Origin: an uncultured Demequina sp.
Lineage (GTDB): Bacteria > Actinomycetota > Actinomycetes > Actinomycetales > Demequinaceae
NCBI GenBank assembly: GCA_937925595.1
Contig: CALALQ010000493.1
Coordinates: forward strand, 28,229 to 92,228
Length of the DNA: 64,000 bases
Direction: 5' to 3'
The notes under the pieces were generated by a model that worked only from the letters and a program-made list of their open reading frames with translations, was not told the DNA's origin and made no database searches. Shown piece after piece: positions 23,999 through 31,744 of this stretch. Position 1 is the stretch's first letter; each line of letters starts with the position of its first letter. Position numbers and translations under genes: made by a program.

Positions 23999-26098
23999 AT
24001 GGCTGGTCAGAAGCGCAAGCTCGGTATCCCGATCTACGAGACGGGCGAAGAGCCCGCGGGCATCTTCGATGAGGATGTCATCGACGCCGAGTGGCACGAG
24101 GACGACGTCCCCCTCGCCGAACGACTGCGCGCAACGGCGCACCTCGGCGCAGAAGCCGTCTCCGAGGCCGTACGCAATGTCCGGGTCAATGGCGTGCGCG
24201 ACTTCCTCCGCCAGCCTGCGGACCGGGTGCGGACTGCTCGTGGGACCGACGACCGGTGGGTGCGTGCCCGCCAGCAGGGTCGTGAGCAGCGCGCCCAGCA
24301 GGATGACGTCCGCAAAGCGCAGCGCGCCGACGCCAAGGCGACCAGCCGCGAGCGTGCCCGCCTCGAGCAGGAAGCGAAGCGCGACCCGCTCGCGAAGCTG
24401 CGCCTGGACACGATGCGCGCCGGCGAGTGGTACATGGCCGCGATCAAGCAGTCCGGCCTGCTCGACTCGGGTCAGACCAAGGAGACGCAGCGCAAGCAGC
24501 TCAGCGGCATCCACCAGGTCTACGCGTCGATGATGGTGCTCCAGTGCTTCCAGCCCCTCAAGGATGGCCTCAACGGCAAGAGCGTTGTCACCACTCTCGG
24601 TATGGCCGCCTCCATGTGGATGATGTCGCCCGACTTCCGCACCCACATGGGCAACGGCCTGAGCTCCGTTCGTCAGTCGATCGTGGACAAGATCGACGAG
24701 CGCACCGAGAAGAAGGATGAGAAGGCCCGCAACCGCTTCGAGAAGCTTGCCAAGCAGGGCAAGGGGGACCAGCTCGGTCGCAAGTGGCGCATGCGCCTCG
24801 AGCGGATCGAACGCGCTGAGCGCGGGCACCGCCTTCCCTTCACCGCGCAGAGTGCGGCGATGACGGAGGTGGCTCTCGCAGAGGCCGCCTACGCCGACAT
24901 GCGTCGCCCTGGGGCCAACGTCAGCGAGATCGACGACCGCTACCGTACGGCGCTGTCGGCGCTGTACGAGTACATCGAAGAAGACGGGATCGCCCCCGAA
25001 GAGGTCTCCCGCTCGATGCGCGTCATCGTGGGAACCCGGCTGGAGACCGAGCCGGAACTTGCGAGCGTGTTCAGCGAGCTGGCCCACGGCCGCTACGCGA
25101 AGAGCGAGCCGCGCGAGGTCTACATCAACGGCACCGGTGAGAAGGCGACGGTCTGGACCGGAGACTTCATCGACGCGTATGGCGGCAACACGATCATGTC
25201 GGGCTCGTTCCGCATGCGTGAGCGCATGGGCGCGGACGAGCACCGAGTGCACGCCTCCGAGACGCTGGCGGCCGAGCTGGTCGGCGTCACGAGCGTCGAG
25301 GAGATGGATCAGGTCTTCTCGCAGTACGTCGTGGCGGCGTCGGTGCGGAAGTACCCCGAGGTCGTCGACGAACTCACCGACCCGTCGGCTCGCACCCGCT
25401 TCGGCAAGGTGCGCGCGATGTTCTCGTCCATGCAGGACGACGGCCTGAGCGCCGAAGAGCAGGCATTTGCCTACAGCGCCGCGTACGTCGACGCGATCGA
25501 GATCGTGGAGCGCTTCCGACCGGAGATCGGCAAGGCGTGGGTCGCACAGCACGGTGAGAACTGGCGGGAGAAGGTCGCCGCCCAGATCCGGCTCTACAAC
25601 GACATGGGGGAGAAGGCGCGGCACGAGGCCCACGCTCACCAGGCCCCGGAGCAGGAGTACACTGCCACCGCTTACCGTGAGGACATCGTCGACGCCGACG
25701 TCGTCGACGACCACCGTGAGCCGAGCTCGGATCCGCGTGGTGCGGCAGCGTCAACCAGCGGAACGCGCACGGATGTCCCACGCGCGCCGCGGCGACCCCG
25801 ATCGGTCGAGCAGATGGTCTACGAAGGCGAGATCGACGACGACGAGGCTCCGGTGGACGAGATCATCATCGACGGTGAGGCCGAGGATCTGTCGCAGCTT
25901 GGCGCCGCTCGTGCCCGCCGGCAGATTCTCGCCAGGGCCGAGAGTGGAACGTCCGGCGACGTCGCCCGCGCGGTCGATGCGAAGGTGCGTCGCGCCAGGG
26001 TGAACCAGCACTACAACGAGGTCGACACCGGAGGCATTACGGGCATCGGAAGCGACGACGCCGCCCCGCTGCAGGATGTCGACTTCCAGCTGGGATAA
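23999..26098 (+). CDS. Large charged protein of the transfer arm, unknown function
   Basis: 699 residues. The ATG at 23999 has AGAGGAC upstream; an in-frame ATG at 23984 is poorly placed. Residues 60-140 are Arg/Ala/Gln-rich and helical. A weakly hydrophobic stretch at about 185-210 (VVTTLGMAASMWMMS) could touch a membrane. About 225-540 is a mostly helical domain and 560-660 is acidic and low complexity. The last residues are VDFQLG, close to the VEDFQL end of the RNA polymerase-like protein; the two share 12 identical bases there. Tandem operators and a TAGACT box precede it. No family recognised; a machine or relaxosome role is possible. Confidence 0.5.
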   Translation: MAGQKRKLGIPIYETGEEPAGIFDEDVIDAEWHEDDVPLAERLRATAHLGAEAVSEAVRNVRVNGVRDFLRQPADRVRTARGTDDRWVRARQQGREQRAQQDDVRKAQRADAKATSRERARLEQEAKRDPLAKLRLDTMRAGEWYMAAIKQSGLLDSGQTKETQRKQLSGIHQVYASMMVLQCFQPLKDGLNGKSVVTTLGMAASMWMMSPDFRTHMGNGLSSVRQSIVDKIDERTEKKDEKARNRFEKLAKQGKGDQLGRKWRMRLERIERAERGHRLPFTAQSAAMTEVALAEAAYADMRRPGANVSEIDDRYRTALSALYEYIEEDGIAPEEVSRSMRVIVGTRLETEPELASVFSELAHGRYAKSEPREVYINGTGEKATVWTGDFIDAYGGNTIMSGSFRMRERMGADEHRVHASETLAAELVGVTSVEEMDQVFSQYVVAASVRKYPEVVDELTDPSARTRFGKVRAMFSSMQDDGLSAEEQAFAYSAAYVDAIEIVERFRPEIGKAWVAQHGENWREKVAAQIRLYNDMGEKARHEAHAHQAPEQEYTATAYREDIVDADVVDDHREPSSDPRGAAASTSGTRTDVPRAPRRPRSVEQMVYEGEIDDDEAPVDEIIIDGEAEDLSQLGAARARRQILARAESGTSGDVARAVDAKVRRARVNQHYNEVDTGGITGIGSDDAAPLQDVDFQLG

Positions 26099-26121
26099 AG
26101 GTTCCGAGCGATAAGATTATG

Positions 26122-26133
26122 CACATATACGAG
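26122..26133. promoter_or_regulatory. Operator-like palindrome, site 12
   Basis: CACATATACGAG, identical to site 13. A further small palindrome, ACGAGT-CA-ACTCGT (26129-26142), overlaps it. TAAGAT (26112-26117) is a possible -10. Confidence 0.55.
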
Positions 26134-26185
26134 TCAACTCGTGCGATCACCCCCGGTCGGCGAGATCAGAGAAGGAGGGCATCGC

Positions 26186-26518
26186 ATGGGCATTATGGGT
26201 TTCCCCAGTGAGGGCGAGCTGGCCAGCATGATGGGCTTCGTCAGCGACGAGGACCGCAAGCGCTGGGAGCAGATGAAGGCTGAGTCGGATGCGCGCATCG
26301 CGGCTTCCGGCAAGGGGCTGTCTGCCCGCAATCTCGCGGCGCAGGCAGCGTCACCCGCGATGAGCATGGCAGAGAGGTCCGTCACGGCCGGTCTCCACGC
26401 CGCTCGCAACGAGCAGGCGCGTGACACTCAGGCGAAGAGAATGCGCAACGAGACTCGAACTGTCACATATACGAGCAGTGAGCCGGTATCGTCGGACGAG
26501 TACGAGCATGGATATTGA
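26186..26518 (+). CDS. Small hydrophilic protein of unknown function
   Basis: 110 residues. The ATG at 26186 follows GAAGGAGGG, one of the best ribosome binding sites in the window. The N-terminus MGIMGFPSEGELASMMGFVSDE is shortened here to its first residues: MGIMGFPSEGEL. The rest is Ala/Arg/Met-rich and probably helical. No membrane segment or known motif. Its C-terminal codons contain operator site 13, which serves the following HU-like gene. Confidence 0.5.
   Translation: MGIMGFPSEGELASMMGFVSDEDRKRWEQMKAESDARIAASGKGLSARNLAAQAASPAMSMAERSVTAGLHAARNEQARDTQAKRMRNETRTVTYTSSEPVSSDEYEHGY
26464..26475. promoter_or_regulatory. Operator-like palindrome, site 13, within coding sequence
   Basis: CACATATACGAG followed by CAGTGAG, inside the end of the 26186 gene and 127 bases before the HU-like gene. 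Confidence 0.5.
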
Positions 26519-26546
26519 GTGCCGGCTCGGTCGTGAAATCGACGTA

Positions 26547-26573
26547 CACGCAACGCCAGGGGGGCGTTGCGTG
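26547..26573 (+). terminator. 11-bp hairpin in the leader of the HU-like gene
   Basis: CACGCAACGCC (26547-26557) pairs with GGCGTTGCGTG (26563-26573) around AGGGG. There is no T run; it may be a terminator of the upstream gene, or a leader hairpin acting on the gene at 26602. Confidence 0.6.
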
Positions 26574-26601
26574 CAATACAGAAACCCTTGGAGGTTGAAC
26601 C

Positions 26602-26967
26602 ATGAGTGCAAAGACTGACGCTCCCGAGCAGGGACGCGTGAGCAAGCGCGAGTTCCTTCAGCGCGTCTCTCAGCGGTCAGGGGTGAACCCGCGGGCCACG
26701 CAGATGGTCTACGACGCGTTCATCGAGGAGATCCTGGACCAGGTCAAGGAGGGCAACCGCGTCACTCTCACCGGCTTCGGCAAGTTCTACCTGCAGCAGC
26801 ACAAGGGTCACCGCGTGCGCGTTGAGGGCAAGTTCAAGGAGGGCAGCCGCGAGATGAAGAAGGTCGACGACTACGCCGTCCTCAAGTTCTCCGCCACCCG
26901 CTCGCTCGATCGAGAGGGCTGGACAGTTGGCGCGTCTCTAGGCGCGGAGAAGAATCCCGGCCGCTGA
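26602..26967 (+). CDS. HU/IHF-family DNA-bending protein
   Basis: 121 residues, ATG at 26602 with CTTGGAGG upstream. Residues about 14-66 match the HU fold: KREFLQRVSQRSGVNPRATQ as the helical pair, then VTLTGFGKFYL, the family's G-F-G-F/K strand. The usual DNA-binding arm RxGRNPxTG is replaced by a basic stretch (HKGHRVRVEGKFKEG). The C-terminus is extended. HU proteins bend DNA and help assemble relaxosomes, origins and promoters. It lies just before the sigma factor and is followed by a terminator. Confidence 0.8.
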   Translation: MSAKTDAPEQGRVSKREFLQRVSQRSGVNPRATQMVYDAFIEEILDQVKEGNRVTLTGFGKFYLQQHKGHRVRVEGKFKEGSREMKKVDDYAVLKFSATRSLDREGWTVGASLGAEKNPGR

Positions 26968-26988
26968 GCCTTTTGAGTTGACTCGAGT

Positions 26989-27024
26989 AGAGACCCCCAA
27001 GGGATGATTCCCGAGGGGGTCTCT
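26989..27024 (+). terminator. 10-bp terminator hairpin after the HU-like gene
   Basis: AGAGACCCCC (26989-26998) pairs with GGGGGTCTCT (27015-27024), followed by CCGTTTC. Confidence 0.7.
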
Positions 27025-27033
27025 CCGTTTCTG

Positions 27034-27045
27034 CTCATGTATGTG
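27034..27045. promoter_or_regulatory. Operator-like palindrome, site 14, upstream of the sigma factor
   Basis: CTCATGTATGTG with GTTTCTG left and CGAAAACG right; right arm GTG instead of GAG. The outer arms match the consensus well. Confidence 0.6.
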
Positions 27046-27161
27046 CGAAAACGCATAGGTCGGGTGGCATGCTGGGTGGTCAGCGGACACTTTTCCACGA
27101 CGTAGAATCTCTCTGTAGCGCGTGGGGACGTCTGCTCAAATCAAGATCGAAAGGCGACCCC

Positions 27162-27971
27162 GTGGCACCCGCAGAGCGTGAGCAGCTCATCCTCGACAAC
27201 CTCCCCCTGGTGGGATACCTCGCGAGGAAGTTCCGCCTCAAGGCGACGCACATCTCTCGCGAGGAGCTCGCCTCCGCAGGCGCCGTGGCCCTCATCCTCG
27301 CAGTCGACGCTTACGACCCCGAGGCGGGTGTGCCGTTCGGTAGCTTCGCCCGGTTGCGCATTTTGGGCGCCTTCATGGACGAGATGCGAGCGATGGACTG
27401 GGCGACTCGCGGCGTCCGTCGACGCGGCAAAGCGATCGCCGAGGTCGAGGACACGCTGACCCAGGCGCTCGGCCGTAAGCCCAGCGAGGACGAGATCGCC
27501 ACCTCGATGGGGACCGATGCCGAGACTGTGCGCCGTCACATCGCGGAATCCCACCGTTCAGTGAGTGTGCTCGACGACACTCGCGCCTACGAGCTGCCGT
27601 CGACGATCATCTTCCCGGAGGAAGCTGCCGAGATCGCGGAACGTCGTGACCTGCTGCGCGCGGCCGTTGACGCGCTTCCCGGCCGTATGGCGGCCATCGT
27701 GCGCGGCGTCTACATCGAAGAGCGGACCGTCACCGAGCTGGCGGCCGAGTTCGGCATCTCTCACGCCGCGGTGTCGCAGCAGCGCGCGGAAGCGCTCCGG
27801 CTGCTCCAGGACGCGATGCAGGCTGCGTACGAAGAGGCTCCGGCGGCCGAGGCAGCCTCCCGGCTCTCGGAGCGGGCTCGGAATGCTTACCTCGAGCGGT
27901 TCAGGGAGCGTCAGCAGACCCGTCGCGCGAACCTGTCCGGGGCGCTCTCGCGCCTCGTCATCGTCGGGTGA
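27162..27971 (+). CDS. Sigma-70 family factor, FliA/WhiG type
   Basis: 269 residues from GTG at 27162, which has GAAAGGCG upstream; an ATG at 27069 would add 31 residues but has a poor ribosome binding site and non-coding-like composition. Region 2 begins LILDNLPLVGYLARKF. DWATRGVRRRGKAI and LGRKPSEDEIATSMG are typical of FliA/WhiG region 3. Region 4 includes VTELAAEFGISHAAVSQQRAEAL, a -35-binding helix-turn-helix. Sigma factors direct RNA polymerase to promoters; whether this one serves the host enzyme or the polymerase-like protein at 15884 is open. It has its own operator and ends at the bidirectional terminator between the arms. Confidence 0.85.
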   Translation: MAPAEREQLILDNLPLVGYLARKFRLKATHISREELASAGAVALILAVDAYDPEAGVPFGSFARLRILGAFMDEMRAMDWATRGVRRRGKAIAEVEDTLTQALGRKPSEDEIATSMGTDAETVRRHIAESHRSVSVLDDTRAYELPSTIIFPEEAAEIAERRDLLRAAVDALPGRMAAIVRGVYIEERTVTELAAEFGISHAAVSQQRAEALRLLQDAMQAAYEEAPAAEAASRLSERARNAYLERFRERQQTRRANLSGALSRLVIVG

Positions 27972-27985
27972 CCGTCGACAAAAAA

Positions 27986-28032
27986 GAACGCCCCTGCCAG
28001 GACCGCATGAGCGGTCGCCAGCAGGGGCGTTC
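27986..28032. terminator. Bidirectional terminator between the converging arms
   Basis: GAACGCCCCTGC (27986-27997) pairs perfectly with GCAGGGGCGTTC (28021-28032), with an inner GACCGC/GCGGTC pair. The A6 run at 27980-27985 gives a U tract to minus-strand transcripts. Confidence 0.8.
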
Positions 28033-28046
28033 GGCGTTGTGGGGCG

Positions 28047-28556
28047 TCAGCCGCGCTTGACGGCGAGGACTTCGCCGGCGGCATCGGAGACGACGACCTT
28101 CCGCAGCTTCGGCAGAAGCGACTCTGTGCCGTCCTCGAGCGGCCCAGTGACGAAGTTGAAGAAGCCGACAGCGATACCCTTCGGCTGCACCTCAGCGTGG
28201 GGCTCACTGACGATCACTCGCAGTTCCTTGTCGGACTCGACGACGAGCTCGTCGACGTTGCACGCCCAGCGCACCTCGTCCTCGCACGCCGCATCGAGAT
28301 CGGCGTAGCCGAGCGACTCAGAGACGTAGGCGGCGACGTCGTCGCCCGAAGCCAGGGCGGGTTCGGGCTCTTCGGTCGGAGTCGGCGCGACGGTCTCCGC
28401 AGGCGTGGCCGCGACGGGGGTCTCCGCAGCCGGCGTCTCGTCGGGCTTCGGGTTCGCGAGGTTCTGGATGCCTCCGATGATCATCAAGACGACGACGGCC
28501 GCGACCCAGCCCCACCAGGGGATGCGCTTGTACCAGGGCTTGCTATTCGTGCTCAC
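28047..28556 (-). CDS. Single-pass membrane protein with Pro/Thr-rich linker
   Basis: 169 residues, start at 28556. A basic N-terminus is followed by one membrane segment (about residues 14-33, WWGWVAAVVVLMIIGGI), a Pro/Ala/Thr/Glu-rich linker (36-68), then an extracytoplasmic domain with two cysteines (DAACEDEVRWAC) that may form a disulfide. No family recognised. It is the last gene of the minus arm and ends at the bidirectional terminator. Confidence 0.5.
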   Translation of the reverse strand: MSTNSKPWYKRIPWWGWVAAVVVLMIIGGIQNLANPKPDETPAAETPVAATPAETVAPTPTEEPEPALASGDDVAAYVSESLGYADLDAACEDEVRWACNVDELVVESDKELRVIVSEPHAEVQPKGIAVGFFNFVTGPLEDGTESLLPKLRKVVVSDAAGEVLAVKRG

Positions 28557-28597
28557 AGGGGTTCCTTCTTGGGGGAGTGGGATCAGGGCAAAAGGAA

Positions 28598-28637
28598 CGT
28601 CCCCGCCGTGGCCGCCCGAGCGACACCAGCGGGGACG
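28598..28637 (-). terminator. 9-bp terminator hairpin
   Basis: CGTCCCCGC (28598-28606) pairs with GCGGGGACG (28629-28637), just past the stop of the AAA+ gene at 28656. Confidence 0.6.
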
Positions 28638-28655
28638 CGTCCCGAGGGGGAGGGG

Positions 28656-29747
28656 TCAGAAGCCGTCGTATGCGTAGCTGGCCTGGCCGACCAGGGCGAG
28701 CGAGACGCTGACGGGCAGTTCCTCGAGAGGCTCTTCGTCCTCGTCGAGGATGTCCATCTTCTGGGAGGGGATGTAGATGGAGCCGTCGTCCTCGAACACG
28801 AGGTCGCGGGGGAGGAACGAGAAGAACAGCGACTCCTGGTTGTGACGCAGTTCGACGGTCCGACCCTCGTTGCCGCGCTCGAAGAGGTTCAGCGCAGCCT
28901 CGTCGGCGAAGACCTTGCCGTCGGCGAACTTCGCCTCGATGCGGTACTCGCTCGGCTCGATCGCCTTGATGTTCAGATCGCCGACGCAGTCGGAGAACCG
29001 AGCGGCGGGGTCGTTGATCTCGAACGCGATCGCGCGGAGGTGGTCGTAGTTCAGGCGCACGCGACGCGAGAAGAGCACCGCGCTGTCGATCTCGGACTGA
29101 GCGGCCAGGGGAGCCTCGTCACTCAGGTAGCGGCGGACGTCGTCGGGACCGGGGTAGTCGAATCGCATGTGGTAGTGGAATCGACCGGGGCGGTTGACGA
29201 TGTACGGGCTGACGTCCATCACGTCGTTGACGGTGAGGCAGTAGATGCGCTTGACCGTCGAGATCCCGTCGAAGAGGCTCAGGAACTGGTTCTGGCGGTT
29301 GGGTCCGTCGAACGAGCTGCGGCGGGTGGGCGCCTCGAACGTCTTCTCGAACTCGTCGAAGATGATGAGGCACTCGTCGAGCGTGTCGAGGAAATCCGCG
29401 ATACCGTCGGCGTCTTCGGTGACGAGCACGACCGGCATCTGACGGGCGATCGCCGCTTCAGAGAGCATGCGAACGAACAGCGACTTGCCCTGACCCTTGT
29501 CGCCCGAGAGCATGACGCCGAGGCTTCGCTCGGTGCGGTCGTAAGCTGTGAGGATCTTCTTGACCTTCTGCTCACGCGCCCCGTAGACGGTGCCGCCGAC
29601 GGCGAGGTCGGGCATCTTGAGGAGGCTGAAGCCTTCCTTCGTGTCGTAGTGGACGCGGTATGTGCCCACGGGGAGAGCGTTATGCGTCTGCACCGTTGAG
29701 TCGTAGACGCGGATGCGTGCGCCGGTTTCGATGTATGTGCTGGTCAA
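28656..29747 (-). CDS. AAA+ ATPase of unknown target
   Basis: 363 residues from a TTG at 29747; the nearby GGAAC is too close to be a convincing ribosome binding site, so the start is uncertain. Walker A GDKGQGKS lies near residues 83-90 and Walker B CLIIFDEFEK near 131-140; VNRPGRFHYHMRF resembles the arginine-finger region of AAA+ proteins. A C-terminal strand-rich domain follows. The single module and its plan recall small bacterial or phage AAA+ remodelling ATPases. The partner is unknown; it is first after the methylase operon in the minus direction. Confidence 0.65.
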   Translation of the reverse strand: MTSTYIETGARIRVYDSTVQTHNALPVGTYRVHYDTKEGFSLLKMPDLAVGGTVYGAREQKVKKILTAYDRTERSLGVMLSGDKGQGKSLFVRMLSEAAIARQMPVVLVTEDADGIADFLDTLDECLIIFDEFEKTFEAPTRRSSFDGPNRQNQFLSLFDGISTVKRIYCLTVNDVMDVSPYIVNRPGRFHYHMRFDYPGPDDVRRYLSDEAPLAAQSEIDSAVLFSRRVRLNYDHLRAIAFEINDPAARFSDCVGDLNIKAIEPSEYRIEAKFADGKVFADEAALNLFERGNEGRTVELRHNQESLFFSFLPRDLVFEDDGSIYIPSQKMDILDEDEEPLEELPVSVSLALVGQASYAYDGF

Positions 29748-29964
29748 AGTTCCGTATGGCTCTCTAATCGAACTCTAATGTTTGGGGCCAGAGAGAAACT
29801 ATCGTCACCCGCAGACAACGACGTAAGTCGAGGCCACGGATTCCTGTGAAGCTCCCGGAAACCACCCACTTTCGGAGGGTGTGGTCGGACCATCTAGCCA
29901 CGAGGGCATGCTTCTCAGGGTCAGACCACACCAGCCGGAAGGGCTTCCAAGGTCTCTCTTCGTC

Positions 29965-30636
29965 TCAGGCGATGCGCTCGAAAGCGTCGCGGATGGCCAG
30001 TCGCGTCTCCCACCCGCCCAGAACATGGGCGGGTGTGGGCCAGACATCGAAGGTCTCCGCGCTGAGGGTGTTGCCGTGCGTGACCTGGGCGGGGATGCCC
30101 AGCAGCGACAGCTGGATATAGGTCATGTGCACGGCGGTGGGGTCGATGTCCGTAGCCTGCACGTGGATCTGCCGCTGGTAGTTGAAGCCCGCGTCACGGA
30201 GCTTCTCTGCCAGGGCGATGACCATTCCGCCGCTGCCGGATGCGGGCTCGTGCATCGTGATGAACGGCTTCGTGGCGAGCTCGCCGAGGATGGGGTCGAC
30301 CGTCATCGCCGCCATCGTTCGGCTGACGTCGTACGGCGTGAAGAATTGACCGATCGCCTCATTGCCCAGGTCGAGGCTCATGTAGAGGTCCCCGAGCACG
30401 TCGCCCATCTTGGCCTCGAGCGCCAGAACGACCTTCGACATGCACTCCGCGAAGCGGTTCATCTCGTCAGTTGTGTAGCCGGATGCGATCGCGAGGTATC
30501 GCGCCTCGCGGTCATCCCGACCTTCGGGCTGGACGGCGTTGCGCATGCTGAGGGCTGAGAGCTCGCAGAAGTCCTTGAAGACCTGGGTCATGCGACGCTG
30601 GCCGCCGGCGCGGTTCTGTTGGAGCAGCTTCTTCAT
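29965..30636 (-). CDS. N6-adenine methyltransferase-like protein lacking a visible NPPY motif
   Basis: 223 residues. The ATG at 30636 overlaps the upstream stop as ATGA, which fixes the start. QFFTPYDVSRTM and HEPASGSGGM are the N-terminal and AdoMet-binding motifs of HsdM-type N6 methylases (usual form DPACGSGG), and DIDPTAVHMTYIQLSLLGI is the next conserved strand. The catalytic NPPF/Y motif expected after it is missing; the protein ends at GGWETRLAIRDAFERIA. It may be an inactive AdoMet-binding fold, a subunit needing a partner, or a truncated enzyme. It is translationally coupled to two upstream genes. Confidence 0.65.
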   Translation of the reverse strand: MKKLLQQNRAGGQRRMTQVFKDFCELSALSMRNAVQPEGRDDREARYLAIASGYTTDEMNRFAECMSKVVLALEAKMGDVLGDLYMSLDLGNEAIGQFFTPYDVSRTMAAMTVDPILGELATKPFITMHEPASGSGGMVIALAEKLRDAGFNYQRQIHVQATDIDPTAVHMTYIQLSLLGIPAQVTHGNTLSAETFDVWPTPAHVLGGWETRLAIRDAFERIA

Positions 30637-31067
30637 GCGGTTCCCCATCTCTCGTGGCCGACGACGTTCTCCGCCATGGCGGGCGAGCGCCACGCGGCCC
30701 AGTCGACGTTGCAGACTCGCTCGATGACCTCTTGGGCGTGGGTCTCGAACGCCCACCACTGGGTGCCCGGCTGGTCAGCTGGCTCACCGGCGTCCAGCCA
30801 CGCACGGCCGTTGGCGTTGTCGAACAGGACGACTTCGGCGTTCTTCTGCGCCCAGTCGGTGGACTGCCTTCGCAGCGTCTGCAGGATCGGGTTCGCCGGG
30901 TAGTGCTGCTCGATCGCGTACTCACGGCGAGGGTCGTACCGGTAGAACTCGATCCCTCCGAGATGCGCAGCGGTCTCATCGACCCGCATCCCGGCGGCGA
31001 GGCCGATCGTGATGACGTATGGCTCGGGGTCGTCGTAGCGGGTGGTGCTGGCGTAGATCTTGTTCAC
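30633..31067 (-). CDS. Small protein coupled to the methylase-like gene
   Basis: 144 residues, ATG at 31067 overlapping the upstream stop as ATGA; its own stop overlaps the methylase ATG in the same way, so three genes are translated as one unit. It begins MNKIYASTTRYDDPEPYVITIGL and is shortened here to that first part. Trp-rich segments (WWAFETH; VDWAAW) suggest a compact fold. No membrane segment. No family recognised; it could be a specificity or accessory subunit for the methylase fold. Confidence 0.5.
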   Translation of the reverse strand: MNKIYASTTRYDDPEPYVITIGLAAGMRVDETAAHLGGIEFYRYDPRREYAIEQHYPANPILQTLRRQSTDWAQKNAEVVLFDNANGRAWLDAGEPADQPGTQWWAFETHAQEVIERVCNVDWAAWRSPAMAENVVGHERWGTA

Positions 31068-31681
31068 GCGGTGGTGGCCTTCTTCTCATCTGCCTCGGTC
31101 CATGCCGAAAGGCCGTGCTTGCTGCGGTATCGCGCGACGGCGGCCTCGGTGATGGCGAGGCGCCGGGCGATCTGGCTGTCACTCCACTTGCGGGAGTGCA
31201 GGCGGGTGATCGCCACGAGACGCTCGACGCGGGTGAGCTTCACCCGCTCGCCACGCACGGCCTTCTCCACGGCGATCTCGTCGACGTAGGTTCGGCGGGA
31301 CTTGTCACCGCGGGCCAGCCGGCTGCCGGTGATGTTCGGCTGCTCACTGGGGTCGTCGATGTCGTCCCAGGCGAGGGGGCCGACCCAGCCCATCTGCTGC
31401 GCGAGCTCGCGCGAGGCATCGCCGTCGGGGCCGGTGACCGGCTGGGTCCACAGCGTCGAGAAGAGGCGTCGAACCTCTTCGCTGGTCGGCGGCTCGTGCG
31501 TGACCTCGCTCGAGCGGGTAATGAGCGTGATGCGCTCCAGCTCGACACCCAGTCGGGAGGCCAGAGCCTCTTCGGAGTATCCGATCGACACCAGTGCTCG
31601 CAGACGGCGCGCGACGTCGACGGGGTGTGGCACCTTGGCCCAGGCGGAGTGCTGACGGGGAGTGCTGTTCAGAGCGTGCAT
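31064..31681 (-). CDS. Putative DNA-binding protein with two helix-turn-helix-like regions
   Basis: 205 residues, ATG at 31681. Two helix-turn-helix candidates: SEEALASRLGVELERITLI (about 35-54) and DSQIARRLAITEAAVARYRS (shown in part, near the C-terminus). The C-terminal one resembles the recognition helices of resolvase or sigma region 4-like proteins. Between them lies a charged domain. It is the first gene of a coupled trio with the methylase-like protein. It is one possible binder of the repeated palindrome, but nothing in the sequence links the two directly. Confidence 0.5.
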   Translation of the reverse strand: MHALNSTPRQHSAWAKVPHPVDVARRLRALVSIGYSEEALASRLGVELERITLITRSSEVTHEPPTSEEVRRLFSTLWTQPVTGPDGDASRELAQQMGWVGPLAWDDIDDPSEQPNITGSRLARGDKSRRTYVDEIAVEKAVRGERVKLTRVERLVAITRLHSRKWSDSQIARRLAITEAAVARYRSKHGLSAWTEADEKKATTA

Positions 31682-31687
31682 GACGGT

Positions 31688-31734
31688 CCTTCCGGTGTGC
31701 GTTGTGTGGGGAAGCCCTCTCGCACACCGGAAGG
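31688..31734 (-). terminator. 14-bp perfect hairpin between the toxin-like gene and the HTH gene
   Basis: CCTTCCGGTGTGCG (31688-31701) pairs with CGCACACCGGAAGG (31721-31734), directly after the MazF-like stop codon. Confidence 0.75.
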
Positions 31735-31744
31735 TGCGCCGTGG

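Noticed and set aside
26130..26985. A ten-base sequence AGTTGACTCG found at 26976-26985 and, inverted, at 26130-26139
   Set aside because: Two short copies are not enough to call a repeat; each lies within small self-complementary sequence that could arise by chance.
29748..29964. Possible small gene or terminator in the gap between the AAA+ and methylase-like genes
   Set aside because: No frame has a credible start, and the inverted repeats there are short and imperfect; nothing supportable was seen.
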